A stretch of DNA of 64,000 nucleotides from Lachnoclostridium sp. (GCA_021770065.1 JAETRR010000001.1:124001-188000); one strand, 5' to 3'; positions 26,582 through 36,589 are shown, counted from the stretch's first letter. The notes: generated from the sequence alone by a model not told the origin. A program made the numbers and translations.

Positions 26582-26652
26582 TCTTTTGTTTCCTCCTTTT
26601 ATCAAAGGCATAAATCTGCTTGTAACTCTTCTACGTCTTATATATCCGTGTT

Positions 26653-27771
26653 TTACAGAACGTACCGCTCGTTCTTTTCCACAACAATCTTCACACCGTT
26701 TTCCCCCACATAACGGGAATTGGCACGAATGGTATCCCGGCTCTCCACGATACAGTTTTCAATGTACGTATTATCTCCGATATAAACCTCATTCAGAATA
26801 ATGGAGTTTTTGATAACACAATTGTTGCCCACAAAAACCTTCTTAAACAGAACAGAATTTTCCACGGTTCCATTGACGATGCAGCCGCTGGCTACCAGGG
26901 AATTTTTCACATCCGAGCCCGGATTGTACTTGGCGGGAGGAAGATCCAGCACCTTGGAGTATACATCCGGATAGGTCTTGAAAAAGTACTTACGTACATC
27001 TGCCTTTAAAAAGTCCATGTTCGTCTCATAATAAGACTCCACAGAAGAGATGCTGTTCCAGTAATCGGTAGTCCGGTATGCATAGATACGCTTCAGATTC
27101 TTATAGCGGATCAGAATATCACGCACAAAATCATAGCGTTCTTCCTGGGCACACTTCTCAATCAGCTCAATCAGCTGTCTTCTGCGGATTACATAGATTC
27201 CGCAGGAAATGGTGTTTGCCTGGGTCTCGATGGGTTTCTCCTCAAATTCCAGGATTCTCCCTTCCTCATCCGTCTTTAACACACCGAACCGCGAGGTATC
27301 AGAGCCTGCCGGAAGATCCTTGCATACTATGGTAATATCCGCTTTTTTATCAATATGGTACTCCAGCACTTTATTGTAATCCATCTTGTAAACTGCATCA
27401 CCGGATGCAATCACAACATACGGCTCATGGCTTTTCTTCAGCCAGTCCAGATTCTGATAGATGGAATCTGCCGTCCCCCGATACCAGGAGTTGTTATCTG
27501 CGGTAATCGTAGGAGTAAAAATGTAAAGTCCTCCCTGCTTCCTTCCGAAATCCCACCATTTGGATGAGCTTAAATGCTCATTCAGGGAACGCGCATTATA
27601 CTGTGTGAGCACCGCCACCCTCTGAATATGAGAATTGGACATGTTGCTGAGTGCAAAGTCGATTCCCCTGTAGCTTCCGGCCACGGGCATCGCTGCAACG
27701 GCTCTCTTATTGGACAGTTCTCTCATTCTGTGATTATTTCCGCCTGCCAGTACAATTCCAATCGCTCTCAT
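26653..27771 (-). CDS. glgD: Glucose-1-phosphate adenylyltransferase, GlgD subunit
   Basis: This 372-residue partner of GlgC is used in glycogen synthesis. The N-terminal nucleotidyltransferase domain begins [24 protein letters not shown], where the catalytic pyrophosphorylase motif GGxGxRL of GlgC is degenerate. The C-terminal part is a left-handed beta-helix ([24 protein letters not shown]). In Firmicutes GlgD is a modulating subunit that raises GlgC activity. Its ATG overlaps the glgC stop by one base (TAATG). Confidence 0.95.
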   Translation of the reverse strand: MRAIGIVLAGGNNHRMRELSNKRAVAAMPVAGSYRGIDFALSNMSNSHIQRVAVLTQYNARSLNEHLSSSKWWDFGRKQGGLYIFTPTITADNNSWYRGTADSIYQNLDWLKKSHEPYVVIASGDAVYKMDYNKVLEYHIDKKADITIVCKDLPAGSDTSRFGVLKTDEEGRILEFEEKPIETQANTISCGIYVIRRRQLIELIEKCAQEERYDFVRDILIRYKNLKRIYAYRTTDYWNSISSVESYYETNMDFLKADVRKYFFKTYPDVYSKVLDLPPAKYNPGSDVKNSLVASGCIVNGTVENSVLFKKVFVGNNCVIKNSIILNEVYIGDNTYIENCIVESRDTIRANSRYVGENGVKIVVEKNERYVL

Positions 27772-29042
27772 TATCTGTCACCTGCCTTTATCAATGTCTC
27801 GCCGCTTTCCAGAACGCCTTCCTTGTAGTCATCCGGCGTGGTGTCTCCTGAAATCGCCGTATTCTTTCCGATCTTTACATTCGGCGGTATATAGGAATTC
27901 TCTCCGATCGTCACGAGCCCGAAGGAATAGATCTTAGGCTGCACTTTGTTGGGAATGTCCTCTCCCACGCCAAGCTCAACACCGTCGGAAATCTCCACCT
28001 CCTCGGCAATAATCGCCTTGTCAATGGTACAGTTTTCCCCGATATCCGTATTTTTCATAATAATCGAATCCCGGACTACCGTACCCTTGCCAACCGTTAC
28101 TCCGGATCCGATAACGGAGTTGTATACGTCGCCGTAGATCTCTGAGCCGCCGCTTATAATGCTGCGCTCGATCCTGGACTCTGTTGAAATGTACTGAGGC
28201 GGAACCGCATCGCTCTTGGTATAAATCTTCCAGAATTCCTCATACAGATTAAACTCCGGAATGATATCAATGAGCTCCATATTAGCCTCCCAGTAGGAGC
28301 CCAGAGTTCCTACATCCTTCCAATAGCCATTGAACTCATAGGCGAACAGACGGTTGCCGTTTTCGTGGCAGTAAGGAATGATATGTTTTCCAAAATCACA
28401 GCTCTGCTGGCCGGACATCTCAATCAAGGCATTGCGCAGAATCTTCCAGCTGAAAATGTAGATTCCCATGGATGCCAGATTACTCCTGGGATGCTCGGGC
28501 TTCTCTTCAAACTCGGTAATCCGGTTTTCACCGTCCGTGATCATAATACCGAAACGGCTTGCCTCTTCCATAGGTACCGGCATAACGGCAATCGTTACAT
28601 CCGCATTATTTTCCTTATGGAAGTCAAGCATCACTTCATAATCCATCTTATAGATGTGGTCGCCGGACAGGATCAGCACGTATTCCGGATTGTAGGTATC
28701 AATATAATCCAGATTCTGATAAATAGCATTGGCCGTACCGGTATACCATTCGCTGTTGGTGCTCTTTTCATAGGGCGGAAGAACCGTAACGCCGCCGATA
28801 TTGCGATCCAGATCCCAGGGCATTCCGATTCCAATGTGGGTATTCAGGCGCAGAGGCTGATATTGTGTCAGCACACCGACAGTATCAACGCCCGAATTGA
28901 TACAATTGCTTAATGGGAAATCAATAATTCTGTACTTTCCGCCGAACGAAACGGCCGGTTTTGCAACCTTGGCGGTCAATACCCCAAGACGGCTCCCCTG
29001 GCCGCCTGCCAAAAGCATGGCAATCATTTCTTTCTTAATCAC
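27771..29042 (-). CDS. glgC: Glucose-1-phosphate adenylyltransferase, GlgC catalytic subunit
   Basis: This 423-residue enzyme makes ADP-glucose from ATP and glucose-1-phosphate, the committed step of glycogen synthesis. It shows [32 protein letters not shown] pyrophosphorylase sequence at the N-terminus, [22 protein letters not shown] and a C-terminal beta-helix. The start codon is GTG (29042), with AGAGGTG at good spacing and the usual [11 protein letters not shown]-terminus. It is coupled to glgD downstream. Confidence 0.97.
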   Translation of the reverse strand: MIKKEMIAMLLAGGQGSRLGVLTAKVAKPAVSFGGKYRIIDFPLSNCINSGVDTVGVLTQYQPLRLNTHIGIGMPWDLDRNIGGVTVLPPYEKSTNSEWYTGTANAIYQNLDYIDTYNPEYVLILSGDHIYKMDYEVMLDFHKENNADVTIAVMPVPMEEASRFGIMITDGENRITEFEEKPEHPRSNLASMGIYIFSWKILRNALIEMSGQQSCDFGKHIIPYCHENGNRLFAYEFNGYWKDVGTLGSYWEANMELIDIIPEFNLYEEFWKIYTKSDAVPPQYISTESRIERSIISGGSEIYGDVYNSVIGSGVTVGKGTVVRDSIIMKNTDIGENCTIDKAIIAEEVEISDGVELGVGEDIPNKVQPKIYSFGLVTIGENSYIPPNVKIGKNTAISGDTTPDDYKEGVLESGETLIKAGDR

Positions 29043-29084
29043 GTAATCACCTCTTGTTGTAATGTTAGTTCGTCTACAATACGA

Positions 29085-29113
29085 ATTATACCATAACTCT
29101 TGTAAATAGTGAA
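29085..29113 (-). promoter_or_regulatory. Promoter of glgC-glgD
   Basis: TTCACT (29108-29113), 17-bp spacer, TATAAT (29085-29090) on the minus strand. The rest of the 29043-29343 gap is AT-rich and holds only this promoter and that of murC. Confidence 0.7.
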
Positions 29114-29259
29114 CATTTTTTTGTAAAATTATGAAATTATTTTAAACATTTTGCGACAAGTTTTTCACAATGTTCCCGGCATTTTTTCTATATTGTCTCA
29201 ATTCAGCCGCTGTTTCTTGTTAAATTTTCCACTTTTCTGTATTTTTTCTTGCATATTCA

Positions 29260-29287
29260 TTGCATTTTCATAAAATAAGGTTATACT
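29260..29287 (+). promoter_or_regulatory. Promoter of murC
   Basis: TTGCAT (29260-29265), 16-bp spacer, TATACT (29282-29287). Confidence 0.6.
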
Positions 29288-29343
29288 GATAAAGGAAAAC
29301 AAAAAAATCCGCAGAAATAATGAAAGGACAGGATGTGTATCTG

Positions 29344-30723
29344 ATGTATCATATTGATTTTCATAACCCGGTTTTCATTCATTTTATCGGCATCGGAGGA
29401 ATCAGCATGAGCGGGCTTGCCGAGATTCTGCTAAAAGAGAATTTCCGGATTTCCGGCTCCGACAGCAGGCCCTCCAAACTGACAGCGCATCTGGAATCTC
29501 TGGGAGCCTGCATCCATATCGGGCAGGATGCTTCCAACATCTCAAAGGACTGTGATCTGGTTGTATACACAGCCGCTATCCACCCGGACAATCCGGAGTT
29601 TGCCGCCGCAAAAGAACGTAAGCTTCCCATGCTTTCCAGGGCACAGCTCCTTGGACAGATTATGGCCAACTATAAGACTGCCATTGCAGTTGCCGGAACC
29701 CACGGGAAAACCACCACAACCTCCATGCTCTCTTCCATACTTTTATATGCAGATTCGGATCCGACGATCTCAGTAGGCGGCATTCTGCCCTCAATCGGAG
29801 GAAATATCCGCGTGGGCCGGTCAGAGACCTTTTTGACCGAAGCCTGTGAATATACAAACAGCTTCCTGGAATTTCATCCCACCATGGGGATTATATTAAA
29901 TATAGAAGAAGATCATCTGGATTTCTTCCGGGATCTTAATGATATCCGCCGCTCTTTCCGGCGTTTTGCCGCCCTGCTCCCCGGGAACGGCCTTCTCATT
30001 ATCAACAGTGATATCGAAAACCTGCAGGAGATCACGGAAGGGCTTTCCTGCCCTGTGATAACCTTCGGTACCGGCCCCGACAGCGATTACAGGGCCTGCA
30101 GTATTTCCTACGACGCCATGGCCTGCGCCTCCTTCCAGCTGATAAAAAAAGGCTCCGCTCCTATGCCGATACAGCTGTCCGTTCCGGGCATCCACAATGT
30201 GATGAATGCACTGGCTTCCATTGCCGCAGCAGACGCTCTCGGCATTTCTTCGGAATATATCCAAAAAGGAATCCATTCCTTCTCCGGCACTGACCGGCGC
30301 TTCCAGTACAAGGGAGAAGTGAACGGCTTTACCATCATTGACGATTATGCCCATCACCCAACAGAGATCCGGGCAACTCTGGAGGCGGCCGCCCGTTATC
30401 CCCACCGGGAAACCTGGTGTGTATTTCAGCCCCATACCTACACACGGACCAAGGCCTTCCTGCACGAATTTGCAGAGGCCCTCTCTCTGGCGGATCACGT
30501 CATTCTGGCCGATATATATGCCGCCCGGGAAACCGATACGCTGGGAATCAGTTCCGAAACCCTTGCGCGGGAACTGGAAAAGCTTGGAACAGACGTCCAT
30601 TATTTTCCTTCCTTTGAGGAAATTGAAAACTTTTTATTAAAAAAATGTTTGCACAACGATCTGTGTATAACTATGGGCGCCGGAAACGTGATAAATATTG
30701 GAGAAAACCTTTTACGCCGCTAG
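29344..30723 (+). CDS. murC: UDP-N-acetylmuramate--L-alanine ligase
   Basis: This 459-residue cytoplasmic Mur ligase adds L-alanine to UDP-MurNAc in peptidoglycan synthesis. It shows the N-terminal IHFIGIGGISMSGLAEILL UDP-binding loop, the ATP loop GTHGKTTTTSM, the metal-binding EACEY and NIEEDHLD region, and the C-terminal domain motif DDYAHHPTEI. The start MYHIDFHNP is the family-typical N-terminus. An upstream in-frame ATG (29320) lacks a ribosome site. It is monocistronic and followed by a hairpin. Confidence 0.97.
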   Translation: MYHIDFHNPVFIHFIGIGGISMSGLAEILLKENFRISGSDSRPSKLTAHLESLGACIHIGQDASNISKDCDLVVYTAAIHPDNPEFAAAKERKLPMLSRAQLLGQIMANYKTAIAVAGTHGKTTTTSMLSSILLYADSDPTISVGGILPSIGGNIRVGRSETFLTEACEYTNSFLEFHPTMGIILNIEEDHLDFFRDLNDIRRSFRRFAALLPGNGLLIINSDIENLQEITEGLSCPVITFGTGPDSDYRACSISYDAMACASFQLIKKGSAPMPIQLSVPGIHNVMNALASIAAADALGISSEYIQKGIHSFSGTDRRFQYKGEVNGFTIIDDYAHHPTEIRATLEAAARYPHRETWCVFQPHTYTRTKAFLHEFAEALSLADHVILADIYAARETDTLGISSETLARELEKLGTDVHYFPSFEEIENFLLKKCLHNDLCITMGAGNVINIGENLLRR

Positions 30724-30930
30724 TTATCCACATTATCCACATGTTTTTACACCTTTTTTGTGTAAAAAACATGTGGATTTTACTGTGGACAAACTGTTGA
30801 CATAAATTTTCTTTCAAAAATATCCTTTTCCCGTATTTTTCAAGTGTACAAGCTCTGTTTTGCGGTTGCAAATAATACTTCTCCACAAAGTTATCCACAT
30901 TATCCACATACCCGGAGGGAATTATCCACT
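30724..30930. promoter_or_regulatory. DnaA-box cluster upstream of dnaD-dnaC
   Basis: Perfect TTATCCACA boxes occur in two tandem pairs, 30724-30732 with 30733-30741, and 30891-30899 with 30900-30908. Near matches lie at 30922-30930 (TTATCCACT), 30772-30780 and 30784-30792 (reverse strand). All are within about 210 bp directly ahead of a promoter for replication genes. Confidence 0.85.
30735..30783 (+). terminator. Terminator of murC, overlapping DnaA boxes
   Basis: An 18-bp near-perfect stem, ATCCACATGTTTTTACAC with GTGTAAAAAACATGTGGAT, is followed by TTTTAC. Its arms contain part of the DnaA-box sequences. Confidence 0.75.
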
Positions 30931-30964
30931 GGTTTTCTTCGGGGCAGGACGCGGAAAAAGAAGA

Positions 30965-30992
30965 TTGCATTTTAGTTTAGTTATGGTAAAAT
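30965..30992 (+). promoter_or_regulatory. Promoter of the dnaD-dnaC operon
   Basis: TTGCAT (30965-30970), 16-bp spacer, TAAAAT (30987-30992), about 35 bp downstream of the last DnaA box. Confidence 0.65.
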
Positions 30993-31050
30993 GTACACGA
31001 AAGCAATGAGTAAAACCAGGCTGCACTACAGACGAAAAGGAGATACCGCC

Positions 31051-32076
31051 ATGACCCATTTTCAGCTTCACGGCCCGTCCCATACAGACCATACACCGGT
31101 ATCTGATGTGTTTTTAGACGAATATATGCCTGCCGCCAACGGAGAGTATGTAAAAGTATATCTCTATCTTCTTCGCTGTCTGAAATCCGACATACAGGAG
31201 CTTTCCATCTCCCTGATTGCAGACAAATTCGATCACACGGAAAGCGATGTACAGCGCGCTTTAAAATACTGGGAAAAAATGCATCTGTTAAAGCTGGAAT
31301 ACGACGAATCCGAAGCCCTCACCGGCATCTGCCTGACACAGGAGAACGCAGAGGCTGCCGCTTCCAGGAAAAGCCCTTCTTTTAAAGCGTCCGCCCCGGC
31401 CGGCGGGGAACTTCCCGCGCCCTCTGCCGGGACTGCTCCTTTCTCCCGGGAGGAAACCAGGCAGCTCCTTTTCATCTGTGAACAGTATCTTGGAAAAACT
31501 TTAAGCTCCACAGAGGTTTCCCGAATCCTGTACTTCCATGATACCCTGGGGTTCAGCGCAGATCTCATCGAATACCTGGTAGAGTACTGTGTCTCCAAGG
31601 GGCACAAAAGCCTTCGATACATAGAATCCACAGCACTCGGCTGGCACAAAAGCGGCTGCACAACCGTTGTCCAGGCAAAACAACAGACCTCAACCTACAG
31701 CAAAGCCTATTTTTCTATTCTGAAAGCCTTTGGCATATCCGGGCGTAATCCGGTAGAAGGCGAGATCGCCTATATGAACAAATGGCTGAAAGACTGGAAT
31801 TTTTCACAGGAACTTATTGCGGAAGCCTGCAGCCGTACCATGACGGCCATTCATCAGCCAAGCTTTGAATATGCAGACAGCATTTTAAGCCGCTGGAAAA
31901 CCCGGGGTGTTACCCGCCTGTCAGATCTGGATGCCCTGGACGAGCAGCATCAGGCTGCCAGAAAGCAGACGGAGGGTTCTGCTGCCCCAAAAACAGCCCA
32001 GTCAAGCCGGTTTCATAATTTCCGGGAACGAAGCTACAATTTTCAGGAGCTGGAAAAGCAGCTCATTAACCACTGA
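31051..32076 (+). CDS. DnaD-domain primosome protein
   Basis: This 341-residue replication-initiation or restart factor helps load the DnaB-type helicase. An N-terminal winged-helix-like region (about 20-90: VFLDEYMPAANGEYVKVYLYLLRC) precedes an Ala/Pro linker (about 110-135). Two DnaD/DnaB_2 modules follow (about 135-205 with YIESTALGWHKSG, and about 225-290 with PSFEYADSILSRWKTRGV), the C-terminal ssDNA-binding signature. The start at 31051 follows AAAGGAG at 8 nt; an earlier in-frame ATG lacks one. It is followed by a helicase-loader gene. Confidence 0.9.
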   Translation: MTHFQLHGPSHTDHTPVSDVFLDEYMPAANGEYVKVYLYLLRCLKSDIQELSISLIADKFDHTESDVQRALKYWEKMHLLKLEYDESEALTGICLTQENAEAAASRKSPSFKASAPAGGELPAPSAGTAPFSREETRQLLFICEQYLGKTLSSTEVSRILYFHDTLGFSADLIEYLVEYCVSKGHKSLRYIESTALGWHKSGCTTVVQAKQQTSTYSKAYFSILKAFGISGRNPVEGEIAYMNKWLKDWNFSQELIAEACSRTMTAIHQPSFEYADSILSRWKTRGVTRLSDLDALDEQHQAARKQTEGSAAPKTAQSSRFHNFRERSYNFQELEKQLINH

Positions 32077-32256
32077 TAGTCCGGCTAAGAAACGTCAAAT
32101 GCTTATTTAGAAGCATTATTACCGGACGGTAAAGCCGCAAAGGCGCACGAGAGGAACTTTCATGAGTGCCCTTTCGAATGAAAGTTTCTCTCACTTACAG
32201 GTGTGCCGAAGCGACTTTACCCTTTAGTGCTGTCGCGCAGCGACTATAATAGGAGG
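32077..32256 (+). repeat. Modular leader repeat, copy 4 (structured leader of the helicase-loader gene)
   Basis: It begins TAGTCCGGCTAAGAAA right after the dnaD stop codon. It then forms a large hairpin (GGTAAAG near 32128 with CTTTACC near 32215; GAACTTTCAT with ATGAAAGTTT inside). It ends with TGTCGCGCAGCGACT and ATAATAGGAGG, which is the ribosome site of the next gene. It shares opening and closing modules with the minus-strand copies at 5448-5610 and 58165-58270. Confidence 0.85.
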
Positions 32257-32263
32257 TTACACC

Positions 32264-33235
32264 TTGCCTTTGATGAACAGCCAGTATGAGGCGATCCTGC
32301 GAACATATGCCAATCGACAGGCCAAAAACCGCAGAGAACTGGAAGAACGCCTCGCCGGGATACAAAAGCAGATACCAGCGCTCGCCTCTCTGGAGGCCTC
32401 CCTCGTCTCTCTGCAGGCAGAAAAAGTACGTTCTGCCATAGCAGATAACCGGGAGCGAAAGTGCAGCCTGGAGAACGAAATCTCCCTGCTTCAAAATGAA
32501 AAAAAAAGGCTTTTGGAAGCCGAAGGCTATACTTTAAAAGATCTGGAGCCTTCTTTTACCTGTCCCGACTGTCAGGATACCGGCTTTATCGGAACGGAAA
32601 AATGCCACTGCTTTCTGCAGGCCGAAATCGATCTTTTGTACCATCAGTCCCATCTTAAGGAGATTCTAAAGCAGGAAAATTTTCGTACCTTTTCCTACAC
32701 CTGGTACGAAGGCGCAGATCGGGAGACTATGAAGCGCCATGTAATGGATGCCAGATTTTTTATCGAGGCCTTTGATACCAGCTTCCAGAACCTGCTTCTG
32801 CTGGGAGAAGTCGGTACGGGAAAGACCTTTCTTTCCAACTGCATTGCAAAAGAGCTGATGGATTCGGGGCATTCTGTCGTCTATCTGACGGCTTTTCAAC
32901 TGTTCCAGCTTCTCTCCAGGGCGGTCTTCGGAGATCATCACGGACAGGAAGCAGGGCAGCAGGCTTACCCCTATCTTTTCGACTGCGATCTGCTCATCAT
33001 TGACGACCTGGGAACAGAGCTCCCCAACTCCTTTACCATATCACAGTTCTTCCTGTGCATTAATGAGCGGATTCTAAGAAGAAAATCCACCTTGATTTCT
33101 TCCAATCTGGATATGGAGGCTCTTAAGAATACTTATTCAGAGCGTACCCTGTCCCGCATCATCAGCAGCTATACCATTCGACAGCTTCCCGGATCCGATA
33201 TCCGGATCCGGAAAAAACTACAATCCAGCACCTGA
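32264..33235 (+). CDS. DnaC/DnaI-type helicase loader (AAA+ ATPase)
   Basis: This 323-residue protein would deliver the replicative helicase. An N-terminal coiled coil (about 15-90) is followed by a Cys4-type zinc site (CPDCQDTGFIGTEKCHCF, about 103-120). The AAA+ domain has Walker A GEVGTGKT (about 186), Walker B LLIIDDLG and a sensor-1 STLISSN segment. The start codon is TTG (32264), seven bases after AGGAGG; the next ATG (32273) is too far. The N-terminal zinc site is typical of the DnaI type. Confidence 0.93.
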   Translation: MPLMNSQYEAILRTYANRQAKNRRELEERLAGIQKQIPALASLEASLVSLQAEKVRSAIADNRERKCSLENEISLLQNEKKRLLEAEGYTLKDLEPSFTCPDCQDTGFIGTEKCHCFLQAEIDLLYHQSHLKEILKQENFRTFSYTWYEGADRETMKRHVMDARFFIEAFDTSFQNLLLLGEVGTGKTFLSNCIAKELMDSGHSVVYLTAFQLFQLLSRAVFGDHHGQEAGQQAYPYLFDCDLLIIDDLGTELPNSFTISQFFLCINERILRRKSTLISSNLDMEALKNTYSERTLSRIISSYTIRQLPGSDIRIRKKLQSST

Positions 33236-33256
33236 TGCTGGGAAATGGAGGATTTT

Positions 33257-34453
33257 ATGTTGTTACAGCGCAGTCAACGCGTATTGGAAACCATCCCTGT
33301 AGGTTCTCTCGGCCTGATTCCTTTAAAAAGCTGCCAGAAGCTCGGACAACAGGTCAACGATTACCTTGTAAAATGGCGCCACTCCAGCGAGCTGGAGCAC
33401 AAATCCAACATTGCTTTTACAGGTTACGAGCGCGACTCTTATCTCATTGAGGCAAAAACTCCCCGTTTTGGCTCCGGCGAAGCCAAGGGCTCCATATCAG
33501 ATTCCGTGAGAGGCAACGACCTCTATCTTCTGGTAGATGTATGCAACTACAGCCTGACCTACAATCTCTATGGATATACCAACCATATGTCTCCGGACGA
33601 TCACTTCCAGGATTTAAAGCGTGTTATCGCTGCAATCGGCGGAAAAGCGCGCCGCATCACGGTGATAATGCCTTATCTCTACGAAAGCCGCCAGCACAAG
33701 CGTACCGCCCGGGAATCTCTGGACTGCGCACTTGCCCTGCAGGAACTGACAGAAATGGGCGTCGAGAATATCCTCACCTTTGAAGCCCACGATCCGCGGG
33801 TGCAGAACGCCATCCCCCTTCACGGCTTTGAGACGATTCCTTCTGCCTACCAGATGGTAAAAGGACTGCTTGGAAACGTAGACGATTTACAGTTAGACAG
33901 TGAACATATGCTGGTCATCAGCCCGGACGAGGGCGGAATGTCAAGAGCCGTTTACCTGGCCAATGTGCTGGGCCTTGACATGGGCATGTTCTATAAAAGA
34001 CGGGATTATACAAAAGTAGTAAAAGGACGAAACCCCATCATTTCCCACGAATTCCTCGGAGAGGGAATCAAGGGAAAAGACATGATCATCGTAGACGATA
34101 TGATTTCCTCCGGCGACAGTATGCTGGAAGTAGCCGGCGAACTGAAAAAGCGCGGAGCCAGACGCATTTTTGTCTTTTCCACCTTCGGCCTGTTTACCAA
34201 CGGCCTGAAACATTTCGACGCAGCCTATGAGAAAGGGCTGATAACCCGTGTACTTACCACGAACCTCGTCTACCAGCCCCCGGAGCTCCTGGAGCGCCCC
34301 TACTACATCAACTGTGATATGAGCAAATATATCGCCCTCCTCATCGACACCCTGAACCACGACGTATCCATCAGCGATCTCCTAGATCCCTACGATCGAA
34401 TACAGGCCCTTGTCAAAAAATATCAAAACCGGCAGCCCATCTTAGACGAGTAA
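33257..34453 (+). CDS. prs: Ribose-phosphate pyrophosphokinase (long clostridial form)
   Basis: This 398-residue enzyme makes PRPP from ribose-5-phosphate and ATP for nucleotide synthesis. It shows the ATP-site region ITVIMPYLYESRQHKRTARES and a PRPP-binding loop DMIIVDDMISSGDSM, where DDMxxTGGT is usual. It is about 80 residues longer than the Bacillus enzyme, with extra N-terminal sequence, as in Lachnospiraceae forms. The start at 33257 has GGAGG at 5 nt; an ATG 12 bp earlier has none. It follows the helicase loader by 21 bp. Confidence 0.88.
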   Translation: MLLQRSQRVLETIPVGSLGLIPLKSCQKLGQQVNDYLVKWRHSSELEHKSNIAFTGYERDSYLIEAKTPRFGSGEAKGSISDSVRGNDLYLLVDVCNYSLTYNLYGYTNHMSPDDHFQDLKRVIAAIGGKARRITVIMPYLYESRQHKRTARESLDCALALQELTEMGVENILTFEAHDPRVQNAIPLHGFETIPSAYQMVKGLLGNVDDLQLDSEHMLVISPDEGGMSRAVYLANVLGLDMGMFYKRRDYTKVVKGRNPIISHEFLGEGIKGKDMIIVDDMISSGDSMLEVAGELKKRGARRIFVFSTFGLFTNGLKHFDAAYEKGLITRVLTTNLVYQPPELLERPYYINCDMSKYIALLIDTLNHDVSISDLLDPYDRIQALVKKYQNRQPILDE

Positions 34454-34465
34454 CCGCCAAAAACA

Positions 34466-34676
34466 GGGGTGCCGCAAAATAAGACAGCAGACTTTTCCAA
34501 TATCCAGTGTACGGCTGTTCGCGTACAGTCTGTCTGCCATGTACGGACATTGCCTCGAACTCTTTTTGTTATACAGAAGTATTACAAGGCAATGTCCGAA
34601 CATGGCAGACAGGATGTACGAGAACCGTCCGAACATAGGATATGGAAAAGTCTGCTGTCTTATTTTGCGGCACCCC
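34466..34676. repeat. Long-armed inverted-repeat element A
   Basis: A 211-bp element fills the gap between convergent genes. Its two arms of about 90 bp are nearly perfect complements. Reading inward, each arm starts GGGGTGCCGCAAAATAAG, continues ACAGCAGACTTTTCC and ends near CCATGT(A/T)CGGACATTGCC. A loop of about 35 bp separates them. It shares the GCAG-CTTTTC-ATATCCA-GTACGGCTGT core with the element at 54044-54155. Confidence 0.88.
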
Positions 34677-34703
34677 GTCCGCCCACGGGATCTACCGCTC
34701 ACC

Positions 34704-35393
34704 TCACACCTTAAACCGATACCCCACCCCCCAGATAGTCTCAATATACTGCGGTTTCGTGGAATTAAATTCAATCTTTTCCCGAATCTTCTTAATATGC
34801 ACAGTCACAGTGGCAATATCCCCCACAGAATCCATATCCCAAATCCTGCGGAACAGCTCCTCCTTAGTAAACACATGATTAGGGTTCTCCGCCAGAAAAG
34901 CCAGCAGATCAAATTCACGGGAAGTAAAATTCTTTTCCTCTCCGTTCACCCATACTCTTCTGGCCGTCTTGTCAATCTTAATTCCCCGAATTTCAATCAC
35001 CTTATTGGCCTTCACATTGCTGCTCACCAGGCGCTCATAACGGGTAAGATGAGCCTTCACCCTGGCCACCAGTTCACTGGGGCTGAAAGGCTTCGTCATA
35101 TAATCGTCCGCGCCCAGACCCAGGCCGCGGATCTTGTCAATGTCATCCTTTTTAGCGGAAACCATGATAATCGGCGTATTCTTCGCCTCCCGAAGCTGAC
35201 GGCAGATCTCAAAGCCGTCCACGCCTGGCAGCATCAGATCCAGAATCACCAATTGAAAATCCTCAGCCAGAGCCCTCTCAAGTCCCGTAAGGCCTTCTCC
35301 TTCAATCTCAACCTCAAAGCCGCTCAGCTCCAGATAATCCTTCTCCAGATCCGCGATGGATTCTTCATCTTCGATAATCAATATTCTGCTCAT
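34704..35393 (-). CDS. OmpR-family response regulator
   Basis: This 229-residue two-component regulator has a receiver domain (1-120) with the acidic pocket EDE (8-10), phospho-acceptor Asp in LVILDLMLPGVDGF, the Ser/Thr switch in IIMVSAK and Lys in DDYMTKPFSP. The C-terminal winged-helix DNA-binding domain (about 132-228) has FTSREFDLLAFLAENPNHVFT and IETIWGVGYRF. It overlaps the histidine-kinase stop codon (ATGA). Targets are unknown. Confidence 0.95.
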   Translation of the reverse strand: MSRILIIEDEESIADLEKDYLELSGFEVEIEGEGLTGLERALAEDFQLVILDLMLPGVDGFEICRQLREAKNTPIIMVSAKKDDIDKIRGLGLGADDYMTKPFSPSELVARVKAHLTRYERLVSSNVKANKVIEIRGIKIDKTARRVWVNGEEKNFTSREFDLLAFLAENPNHVFTKEELFRRIWDMDSVGDIATVTVHIKKIREKIEFNSTKPQYIETIWGVGYRFKV

Positions 35394-36487
35394 GTTACCG
35401 GAACCTCCTGATATTTTCTAAGAACAAAGTACATAACCGTACCAGTATGTTCCCTGCTGGTAGCCCATACCTGACCGCCGTGATCCTCTATAATCTTCTT
35501 TACAATGGACAGACCGATGCCGCTTCCTCCTCTGGATGAGTTGCGTGACACATCCGCCCGGTAAAAACGGTCAAAGATCTGGGGAAGATCTTTGGCTCCG
35601 ATCCCCTTTCCATTGTCCTCAATCTCAACCTGAATAAAATCCCCTACATCCTTTACCCGGATATTGACCCTTCCTTTGGGTTTATCAATATATTTTATGG
35701 AGTTTCCCACAATGTTATTAATCACGCGCTTAATCTGCTCGGCATCGGCAATAACCTGGATATCCTCCTCCACATAATTGGAATAGGAAAGCTCAATGCC
35801 CTGCTCCTCCAATTCGATCGAAAGTTCTTCAACACAGTCTGCAAAATAAGCATTTACATTGATTTTCCCAAAAGTATAAGGAATACGATTCGTATCAATC
35901 TTGGAATAAAAACTCAGCTCATTGATCAGGCGATCCATATCGTTCGCCTTATTATAGATCGTGCGGATGTATTTCTCCTGCTTTTCCGGGGTATCCGCCA
36001 CTCCGTCCATCAGCCCCTCCACATAACCTTTCACCGCAGCAATCGGCGTCTTCAGATCATGGGAAATATTGCTGATCAGTTCTTTATTCTGACGCTCCGA
36101 TTCCACTTTTTCCTCCGCAGACTCTTTAAGCCGCCTGCGCATTTCCTCAAAGTCTGTACAGAGCTCTCCTATCTCGTCGTCTCCTCCTGCCGGCATCTCA
36201 AAATCCAGATTGCCCTCGGTGATCTTTTTCGTTGCCACCTGGAGATGATGGATGGGCGTCACAATGCTCTTATAAATCCAGGCCGTCAAAATCACGCTGG
36301 TAAACACCAGAATCATAACCATCGTAAGAATCATATCCAGGAGCAGAGATTCTACCTCCACGCCATACAGCTCTTTTATGGCACTAATCTGATGCCTTCC
36401 AAATCCGAAAAAAGCCGTTCCTGTAAACAAAACCGGAACCAGTATTAAAATCAGGAATGTAATAATTAGTTTTGTCCGAAGTTTCAT
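35390..36487 (-). CDS. Membrane sensor histidine kinase
   Basis: This 365-residue kinase has two membrane helices (about 7-28 and 50-72) and a very short extracytoplasmic loop, so it probably senses within or at the membrane. A HAMP domain (about 75-125) precedes HisKA with phospho-His in ISNISHDLKTPIAAVKGY. The HATPase domain has the N box in VINNIVGNSIKY, G1 EDNGKGIG and G2 GGSGIGLSIVKK. It pairs with the downstream OmpR-type regulator by a 4-base overlap. Confidence 0.95.
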   Translation of the reverse strand: MKLRTKLIITFLILILVPVLFTGTAFFGFGRHQISAIKELYGVEVESLLLDMILTMVMILVFTSVILTAWIYKSIVTPIHHLQVATKKITEGNLDFEMPAGGDDEIGELCTDFEEMRRRLKESAEEKVESERQNKELISNISHDLKTPIAAVKGYVEGLMDGVADTPEKQEKYIRTIYNKANDMDRLINELSFYSKIDTNRIPYTFGKINVNAYFADCVEELSIELEEQGIELSYSNYVEEDIQVIADAEQIKRVINNIVGNSIKYIDKPKGRVNIRVKDVGDFIQVEIEDNGKGIGAKDLPQIFDRFYRADVSRNSSRGGSGIGLSIVKKIIEDHGGQVWATSREHTGTVMYFVLRKYQEVPVT

Positions 36488-36589
36488 AACTATTTTATTA
36501 TAGCATGGATATGGAAGACTTGCAGAAAAAGTATTATTAAAAATCTAAATTTTTTCTAAATTTTTAAGCTCTCAGAGCAAAAAAAGAGC

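Noticed and set aside
30724..30930. Chromosomal replication origin
   Set aside because: DnaA boxes are present but dnaA, dnaN, recF, rpmH and a clear AT-rich unwinding region are not; a regulatory or titration cluster is more likely.
34466..34676. CRISPR array or insertion sequence
   Set aside because: There is one palindrome with two arms, no regularly spaced direct repeats and no transposase reading frame.
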